Assembly (NCBI GenBank): GCA_031261265.1
Contig: JAISKI010000056.1
Location: forward strand, 1 to 7,842
DNA length: 7,842 bases
Source of the DNA: Candidatus Peribacteria bacterium
Lineage (GTDB): Bacteria > Patescibacteria > JAEDAM01 > Absconditabacterales > Absconditicoccaceae
Reading direction: 5' to 3'
Shown: in pieces, positions 1-4,491 of the stretch
Layout of the letters: every line of letters starts with the position of its first letter
How positions within the stretch are numbered: the stretch's first letter is position 1
The notes under the pieces: model-generated
Database searches by the model: none
The model's input: only the letters and a program-made list of their open reading frames with translations
What the model was told of the DNA's origin: nothing
Made by a program: the position numbers and the translations under genes

Positions 1-107
1 AAGAGCTTGATTACTATCTTAATTTACTTAATAATAGACCAAGAAAGAGATTATGATTTCTATCTCCTAGACAATATCTAGCTAAATCTCACTGTGCGGA
101 TTTGTAA
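1..107 (+). CDS. IS30-family transposase, C-terminal end (5' partial)
   Basis: The frame starting at base 3 is open to a TAA at 105-107 if the TGA at 54-56 is read as glycine. The 34 visible residues contain N-N-R-P-R-K-R-L-G-F followed by S-P-R-Q-Y. This matches the well-known end of the IS30-family DDE integrase domain, where N-x-R-P-R-K-x-L-G is followed by a [W/F]-x-[S/T]-P segment. The glycine of that motif is the UGA codon, so this fragment also supports code 25. The final residues S-H-C-A-D-L resemble the tails of many IS30 transposases whose last codons lie within the element's right inverted repeat. The rest of the gene and the left end are outside the window, so intactness cannot be judged. 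Family assignment rests on this short motif only. Confidence 0.72.
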
Positions 108-120
108 TGGAATTTACAAA
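101..120. repeat. Perfect 7-bp palindrome at the end of the IS30-type transposase gene
   Basis: TTTGTAA (101-107) and TTACAAA (114-120) are exact inverted repeats around a 6-nt loop, and the left arm includes the transposase stop codon. It may lie in the right end of the IS, form a weak transcript-end hairpin, or be part of a palindromic insertion target of the kind IS30 elements favour. No T-run follows directly (GACTTTCTTTTCC), so a classical terminator is doubtful. The left end of the element is not in the window, so the inverted repeat cannot be matched. Confidence 0.4.
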
Positions 121-133
121 GACTTTCTTTTCC

Positions 134-161
134 TTGCTTTTTGATTTAAAAACTCTATAGC
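134..161 (+). promoter_or_regulatory. Candidate sigma70-type promoter for tatD
   Basis: A -35-like TTGCTT (134-139) and a -10-like TATAGC (156-161) are separated by 16 nt. The predicted start near 168 leaves a leader of about 31 nt before the ATG at 199. The -35 sits in TTCCTTGC-T-TTTTGAT, which recurs with one change in the promoter of the ATPase gene (4421-4436). That shared sequence is the main reason for calling it. Confidence 0.5.
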
Positions 162-198
162 TAAGACGCTTTATTATCTTTTTCTGACATTTTTTATC

Positions 199-1014
199 AT
201 GCTGATTGATGCACATACTCACCTAAATTTAGAAGATCTTTTTGTGGATTATCCCGAGCATTTAGCAAATTTTCAAAAAGCTGGAGGAAAAATTTTGGTC
301 AATGCGGGAGCACATATTGATTACAATCACAAGGGAATCTTGATCGCTCAGCAGGCGAAAACTTTATTCCCAGAGCTGATCGTGAAAGCTACGCTTGGCT
401 TCCATCCAGAGGACGCAAAAGACATTGCAAAATCTGACTTTTCTGCTCTGATGGAACAATTGGAACAGCAATATCTAGAGCATTCTGCAGAGGTTATCGC
501 GATTGGAGAGTGTGGAATAGATCTGTATAGAGTGGAAAAACCTGATCTTGACCATCAGCAAATGCTTCTCAGACTGCAGGCAGAACTAGCAAGAAAGCTG
601 GATCTCCCCCTGATAATCCATTCTAGAGAGGGATTTGAAGAGACGTTAGCAGTTTTACAGGAGTTTACTGATTTGAAGATCTATTTTCACTGTTGGGGAT
701 ATGGATCTCCAGAAATACTGAAACTTGAAAGCATTTTCCCTCAGATTTGGTTTGGGTTTACCAATATCCTTTCTTATCCTAGTGCCCAGAAAACGAGAGA
801 AAGTTTCCTCGCTACAAAAAGAGAACACCTTCTGCTCGAAACGGATGCTCCTTTTCTACCTCCTCAGATCTTTCGTGGACAGAAAAATTTTCCTGCTCAT
901 GTGAGGTATGTGTATCAAAAGGCCACGGAATTGCTTGATATTCCACTTTTAGAGCTAGAAAGTCTGATCGAAAAGAATTTTACTACCATCTTCCCTTGAA
1001 ATTATTCCCAATAA
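199..1014 (+). CDS. tatD: TatD-family metal-dependent hydrolase (DNase-like)
   Basis: This is a 271-residue TIM-barrel hydrolase of the TatD/YcfH/YjjV family. Members are divalent-metal-dependent enzymes with 3'-5' exonuclease or AP-endonuclease-like activity, and they act in the cytoplasm. The metal-site residues are all present: H6-x-H8 in D-A-H-T-H-L, E104 in I-G-E-C-G, H141 in I-I-H-S-R-E, H164 in F-H-C-W, and D216 in E-T-D-A-P-F. Length is typical. The ATG at 199 is chosen because the family normally begins with a few residues before D-x-H-x-H. A TGA at 997-999 is read as Gly267, and the gene runs on N-Y-S-Q to TAA at 1012-1014. The family often has a glycine near this [L/I]-F-x-G tail, but this TGA could also be a former stop. 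No Shine-Dalgarno is visible. Stand-alone transcription unit; the mraY promoter overlaps its 3' end. Substrate within the family is not resolved. Confidence 0.92.
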
Positions 1015-1024
1015 AATATACTAT
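996..1024 (+). promoter_or_regulatory. Candidate promoter for mraY, overlapping the end of tatD
   Basis: TTGAAA (996-1001) fits a -35 box. Possible -10 boxes are TACTAT (1019-1024, spacer 17) or TATACT (1017-1022, spacer 15). The start would be around 1029-1031, about 27 nt before the mraY ATG. The -35 lies inside the last codons of tatD and overlaps its in-frame TGA (997-999). Confidence 0.42.
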
Positions 1025-1056
1025 CAGGATCAGTCTGTTTTACTTTTTTTACTTCC

Positions 1057-2121
1057 ATGCTTCTCAATCTTAGTGCAATATTGGGGTTTACCCTTATTGC
1101 CTTTATAGCAACGTTGTTGCTTTATCCGCTTTATATTAAATTGCTCAAAAAGCGAAAAGCTGGAAAGACTATTCGTGATAATACCGCTACAGGAGAAAAG
1201 TCTGAAATCTTCGCAAAGTTGCACGAGCATAAAGCGGGTACTCCTACGATGGGAGGTGGGCTTTTTTTGGTGATGATGTTGGTGATGATTCTCGTTTCCA
1301 TCCTCTTTCAAAAATGGGGATTGATCACTAATTCGCTCCGAAATCAGCAGGAAACCTATATTATCCTTTTTGGGTTTTTCAGTATGGGAGTGATTGGGCT
1401 CATTGATGATATTCTCAATGTGAAAAATGTAGGGACCGTGAAAGGGCTGAGTATCAGAGCTAAAATGATTGGGATGATCCTCTTTTCGGCAGCGATATCC
1501 TATTGGTTTTACGTGAAATTGGGAATTGATTACCTCAATCTTTGGCCACTGTTTGGCAAGATTCATATCTGACTTTTCTCCCCAATTATTACCTTTTTTG
1601 CTACCATTTTCATTGTAAATGCTATCAATATTACTGATGGCTTGGATGGACTTGCTGGAGGGACTTCTATATGTGTGTTGGTGGTGTTTGCTGTGGCTAC
1701 TTTACTCAATCACACCTACATCGCGACTACGGTTTTGGGAGTATGTGTGGCTATTTTGGGAGGGTTCCTATTTTTTAATATCAATCCTGCTAAAGTTTTT
1801 ATGGGAGATAGTGGGGCGTTTGCACTCGGAGGGATTATCGCGGGGACCTTATATCTTCTCAATATGAGGATCGGAATCATCATTCCTTTTCTGATTATTT
1901 TTTTGCTTTTTATTGTAGAACTCTGTAGTAGTTGACTCCAAATGAGTCGAAAGAAAATCTGGAAAAAAAAGCTTTTTCCTATTGCTCCTTTCCATCATTA
2001 TTTAGAATATAAAGGCATGAAAGAGTATACTATTGTGATGCATCTTTGGTTGATTCAGGGGATTTTAGCGATTGTAGCGATTTTGTTGCTTTTTATACAA
2101 TATAGTGTTGTGTTGAGGTAA
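1057..2121 (+). CDS. mraY: Phospho-N-acetylmuramoyl-pentapeptide-transferase (MraY), with two UGA-glycine codons
   Basis: MraY transfers phospho-MurNAc-pentapeptide from UDP to undecaprenyl phosphate at the inner membrane face, making lipid I. Read with UGA as Gly, the frame gives 354 residues, the usual family length. It shows many hydrophobic membrane segments, G-T-P-T-M-G-G (61-67), the catalytic pair D117-D118, N-A-I-N-I-T-D-G-L-D-G-L-A (188-200) and G-D-S-G with D251. TGA at 1570-1572 gives Gly172 in I-G-L-F, matching the L-G-L-F of E. coli MraY just before the N-x-x-N-x-x-D-G motif. TGA at 1933-1935 gives Gly293 in S-S-G-L-Q, where E. coli has S-V-I-L-Q. The cytoplasmic histidine triplet that ends the active site reads H313-H314-Y315 instead of H-H-H. 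Under the standard code this gene would appear as two or three fragments. It is not in a dcw-type cluster here. Ends in TAA. Confidence 0.95.
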
Positions 2122-2153
2122 AAAAAAGATAACCCAGTATTTTGAGCTATCTT
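2120..2153. terminator. Bidirectional terminator hairpin between mraY and the deaminase gene
   Basis: AAGATAACCC (2126-2135) pairs with GAGCTATCTT (2144-2153) over 10 positions, two of them G-U when read from the minus strand, around an 8-nt loop. On the minus strand the stem is followed by a run of T (complement of 2120-2127), so it terminates the deaminase transcript. On the plus strand it directly follows the mraY TAA and is followed by the weaker T-rich TTGTTCGTT. The deaminase TAG stop (2147-2149) lies inside the stem, which supports the code-25 end of that gene. Confidence 0.65.
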
Positions 2154-3169
2154 GTTCGTTGGTCGGATCATCAAAAATTGATATATTGCATCCGTGGAAT
2201 AAACTTTCTGGTTTTGATTCCTACTTCTTCCAAAAAGTTATTACTTTCCTCGTAGTGTTTCCCTCGGACTGAGAGGTAGACTACTTCCTTGATCCCTGCT
2301 TGAATGACTTTTGAAGTGCACTTCACACAAGGGAAGAGGGTGACATATAAAGCACTTCCTTGTACTTGAAAAAAGTTTGCGTTCCAGAGAGCATTCTCTT
2401 CGGCGTGAATGACGTAGGTATTTCTATTCTTGAGAAGATCATTGGATTTTGTCCAAGGAAATACTTTATCGTTATTCCCTCTTTCAATACGGGGAAATCC
2501 ATTGTATCCTGTCCCAATAATCTTGTACTCTTGGGAGGCAATACATGCTCCTACACGAGTTGAGGGATCCTTACTTCGAAGGCTAGCGAGTACCGCCATT
2601 CCCATGAAATATTCATCCCAAGTAAGATAGGGTACTTCATCGTCCGAAACATATTCGGGTCTCTCTTCTGTGGGTCCATTGTTCCAATCTCCATAGAGAT
2701 CAAAGTCTATCACTCCTTCGAGTTCGTCGTCAAAGGGGTGGAATTCTACCCCAGACTTGTGAAACATTCTGGCTGTGGCTATGCCTTCATCGTTTTCTTG
2801 CATTCCACCGAAATAGATTACATGTTTGATTCCGGATTGTATGATCGACTTTGCTGCCTCATATCCGGGAAACCACAACACATATATTGTACTTCCTTTT
2901 AGATTCTGCTGAGTCCGATTCAGAATTGCGTTCACCTCTCCTTCGAGGAGATACTCTGGTGAGAAGTTTTTTACTTTCCCTTTTTCGTCTAATTCATTAA
3001 CTCCTTTGGGAGTTCCTGTATAGCCTGTTCCGATAATAATATTATCGTCATTAACTATGCAGGCTCCTTGTGAACATGGATACTTACTTCGTTTACTTGC
3101 AAGTATTGCAGCAAACATGAAGCTTTGTTCCCAGCTCAAAATTTCTTTGTTTAAAATTCTCTGTGTCAT
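2147..3169 (-). CDS. Tandem-domain cytidine/dCMP deaminase-like protein with a degenerate first domain
   Basis: This protein has two copies of the cytidine deaminase-like fold. The second (about 182-325) is complete: H245-A-E247-E-N-A and P-C271-V-K-C274 supply the zinc ligands and proton-shuttling Glu of the dCMP deaminase/ComEB type, with the G-T-G-Y-N-G and S-T-R-V-G-A-C substrate region before them. The first (about 12-145) aligns along its length (S-W-E-Q-S-F against T-W-D-E-Y-F; G-T-G-Y-T-G against G-T-G-Y-N-G), but its ligands are gone: E76-G-E78 replaces H-A-E, and F-P-G102-Y-E-A105 replaces P-C-x-x-C. Only the Glu remains. The likely reaction is dCMP to dUMP, feeding thymidylate synthesis; a free-nucleoside or dCTP substrate is not excluded. 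Two consecutive TGA codons (2168-2173) follow F332 and are read Gly-Gly; the frame ends S-D-Q-R-T-R at TAG, giving 340 residues. Start ATG follows an A-rich leader without a Shine-Dalgarno. Convergent with mraY and divergent from the HIT gene. Confidence 0.85.
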
Positions 3170-3212
3170 TTTTTTTTATTTTAATTTGTTGATACTTTTA
3201 TTACTTGCCTGT

Positions 3213-3240
3213 AAGATATCTATATCCTCCCTAAAGTCAA
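3213..3240 (-). promoter_or_regulatory. Candidate promoter for the deaminase gene
   Basis: On the minus strand TTGACT (3240-3235) and TATCTT (3218-3213) are separated by 16 nt. The predicted start is near 3206, with a leader of about 37 nt to the ATG at 3169. The leader is almost all A and T. The divergent HIT promoter candidate begins about 23 nt away. Confidence 0.5.
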
Positions 3241-3262
3241 GCTTTATTTTTTTGTTTGCAAT

Positions 3263-3290
3263 TTGCTGAGGAATAGCTACTACTTATTAG
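3263..3290 (+). promoter_or_regulatory. Weak candidate promoter for the HIT gene
   Basis: TTGCTG (3263-3268) and TATTAG (3285-3290) have a 16-nt spacer, the same as the other candidate promoters here. Matches to consensus are modest. The start would be near 3297, about 21 nt before the ATG at 3318. It overlaps the small inverted repeat at 3277-3293. Confidence 0.35.
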
Positions 3291-3293
3291 TAG
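3277..3293. repeat. Small inverted repeat in the deaminase/HIT divergent region
   Basis: CTACTA (3277-3282) and TAGTAG (3288-3293) are exact inverted repeats with a 5-nt loop, followed by TTTTATC. It covers the putative -10 of the HIT promoter, so it could be an operator-like site; a weak hairpin or chance are equally possible at this size. Confidence 0.3.
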
Positions 3294-3317
3294 TTTTATC
3301 TTCTATTTGTTATCTCT

Positions 3318-3782
3318 ATGACTGATTGTATTTTCTGTACTATCGCTGAGGGAAAATCTCCCGCATTCAAAATCCGAGAAAATGATGCCTTTATAGCATT
3401 TCTCGATCTTTTTCCAAATACCAAAGGGCAAACACTCGTGATTCCAAAAAAGCATTATGTATCAGATTTATTTCTTATTGAAGAAAAGGGATTTTACGAA
3501 AACTATCTGGAAGCCACCAGAGAAGTAGTAAATTTACTTAAAAAAGGATTGGGTGTACATAGAGTAGCGATGGTGATGGAAGGAATGGGAGTAAATCATC
3601 TGCATATCAAACTTTACCCTCTGCATGGATTGGGACAGGAATGGAAAGAAACGAATCCCAAAGAAACTACTTGGTTTGATCAATATGAAGGATATGTTTC
3701 TACCCAAATGGGAGAAAAGGCTGATTTTGAGGTCCTTGGAAATGTGCAAATGCAGATCAATAATGCAGCAGCTTTAAATTAG
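3318..3782 (+). CDS. HIT-family (histidine triad) protein with HxHxK triad
   Basis: This 154-residue protein has the HIT layout. An N-terminal C4-I-F-C7 knuckle with a following x-x-G-x-x-P-A turn is typical of zinc-binding bacterial HIT proteins. Then come F-L-D-L-F-P-x-x-x-G-Q-T-L-V-I-P-K-K-H (about 28-46) and the triad region N93-H-L-H-I-K-L (93-99). HIT enzymes hydrolyse or transfer nucleotides through a covalent nucleotidyl-histidine on the middle His, here H96. The family signature is H-x-H-x-H, but the third position is K98. H94 and H96 remain, so catalysis may be kept with altered proton shuttling or phosphate contact; H103 in P-L-H-G is nearby. Substrate is unknown: dinucleoside polyphosphates or nucleoside phosphoramidates are the family's usual ones. 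No UGA codon occurs. Ends in TAG, with a second in-frame TAG two codons later, then a 7-codon-periodic open stretch. No Shine-Dalgarno. Confidence 0.88.
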   Translation: MTDCIFCTIAEGKSPAFKIRENDAFIAFLDLFPNTKGQTLVIPKKHYVSDLFLIEEKGFYENYLEATREVVNLLKKGLGVHRVAMVMEGMGVNHLHIKLYPLHGLGQEWKETNPKETTWFDQYEGYVSTQMGEKADFEVLGNVQMQINNAAALN

Positions 3783-3786
3783 GGAT

Positions 3787-3828
3787 AGGATTTCGGAGGA
3801 TTTGAAAAGGATTTCGGAAGATTTGAAA
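3787..3828 (+). repeat. Two tandem 21-bp repeats between the HIT gene and idi
   Basis: AGGATTTCGGAGGATTTGAAA (3787-3807) is followed directly by the same 21 bases with one G-to-A change (3808-3828). A diverged purine-rich third copy may run to about 3849. The unit is a multiple of three and stays in the reading frame of the upstream HIT gene, where it encodes heptads with Phe or Leu at coiled-coil a/d spacing, but two TAG codons (3780-3782, 3786-3788) and lack of an ATG argue that it is not translated as such now. Confidence 0.75.
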
Positions 3829-3845
3829 GAAGATTGCAGAGGAGT

Positions 3846-3873
3846 TTGGAAGATTTAGCTAGAAGATTATAGA
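3846..3873 (+). promoter_or_regulatory. Candidate promoter for idi, possibly giving a leaderless mRNA
   Basis: TTGGAA (3846-3851) and TATAGA (3868-3873) are 16 nt apart. A start 6-8 nt after the -10 would fall on or next to the ATG at 3879, which would make the mRNA leaderless. The idi start itself is firm by alignment. Transcription may instead come from the HIT promoter. Confidence 0.33.
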
Positions 3874-3878
3874 AAAAT

Positions 3879-4388
3879 ATGGACCAAGAATACGTTGTGC
3901 TTGTGGATAAAAACGATAACGAGCTTTGAACTCTGGAGAAAATGGAGGCTCACCAGAATGGCGGTCAGCTTCATAGGGCTTTTTCTGTGCTTGTTTTTAA
4001 TACAAAAGGGGAGTTGCTTCTCCAGCAGAGAGCGTTCATAAAATATCATTGTCCTGGGCTACGAGCAAATACGACTTGTTCCCATCCGAGATTAGGAGAA
4101 TCCTATTTTGCTGGAGCTCATAGGAGATTGCAGGAGGAAATGGGATTTGATTGCCCTTTAGAGGAAAAATTTCATTTCGTCTATAAGGCGGAGTTTGCTA
4201 ATGGACTGACGGAGTATGAGTTTGATAGAGTATTTTTTGGGCAGTATGAGGGCGAGGTGGTTCCGAATCCTGAGGAAGTTGCTGATTTTAGGCGAGTAAG
4301 TATTGAGGTGTTAAAACATGAAATGGCGGAGAAGCCGGGGGAGTTTGCGGAGTGGTTTAGAATTATTATGGAGGAGATAAAATTGTAA
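3879..4388 (+). CDS. idi: Isopentenyl-diphosphate delta-isomerase, type 1 (Nudix fold)
   Basis: Idi interconverts IPP and DMAPP, the starter for polyprenyl chains, in the cytoplasm. The 169-residue protein aligns nearly without gaps to E. coli Idi (182 residues) over its first 90 positions. The start ATG at 3879 mirrors the E. coli N-terminus. TGA at 3927-3929 is Gly17 of G-T-L-E-K, which is identical in E. coli, so UGA must be Gly here. Active-site and metal residues are present: H25 in A-H, H32 in L-H-R-A-F, catalytic C67 and H69 in T-C-S-H-P, E87 of the Nudix-like R-R-L-Q-E-E-M-G, and the E112-Y-E114 pair carrying the catalytic Glu. Unusually, the segment W-P-G-V-W of E. coli reads C-P-G-L-R, losing two conserved tryptophans. 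The gene lies 96 nt after the HIT gene and about 100 nt before the ATPase. Ends in TAA. The standard code would give a start at 3942 and lose the first 21 residues including Gly17. Confidence 0.93.
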
Positions 4389-4424
4389 GTTTCCCTGTCA
4401 TAGATGAACTATCTCCCTTTTTCC

Positions 4425-4452
4425 TTGCATTTTGATAGAAAATATATATAAT
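4425..4452 (+). promoter_or_regulatory. Strong candidate promoter for the ATPase-S1 gene
   Basis: TTGCAT (4425-4430) and a perfect TATAAT (4447-4452) are 16 nt apart, giving a start near 4459 and a leader of about 33 nt. The region TTCCTTGCATTTTGAT (4421-4436) is the same, bar one base, as that at the tatD promoter. Confidence 0.62.
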
Positions 4453-4491
4453 CAATGTATTAAGCTTTTAACAAAAACATAAGATCGTGTA

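Noticed and set aside
107..198. Matching terminal inverted repeat for the IS30-type element
   Set aside because: The left end is outside the window and no second copy is present, so the element boundary cannot be fixed.
1030..1566. 178-codon minus-strand open frame opposite mraY
   Set aside because: It is antisense to a conserved gene, rich in His/Lys/Ser without domain pattern, and shows no promoter or homology I recognise.
1619..1867. 82-codon plus-strand frame inside mraY
   Set aside because: Out-of-frame reading of the MraY membrane segments; the mraY frame carries the conserved D-G-L-D-G-L-A and G-D-S-G motifs.
1057..2121. mraY as a pseudogene broken by two stop codons or frameshifts
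   Set aside because: The three parts are in the same frame, join without loss of conserved residues, and the interrupting codons are TGA only; other genes show the same, so recoding explains it.
3787..3849. CRISPR-like or iteron array
   Set aside because: Only two good copies, directly abutting with no spacers, and no replication or cas gene nearby.
4391..4421. Terminator after idi (ATAG-ATGAA-CTAT followed by CTCCCTTTTT)
   Set aside because: The stem is only four AT-rich pairs and the T-run is offset by a C-rich stretch, too weak to call.
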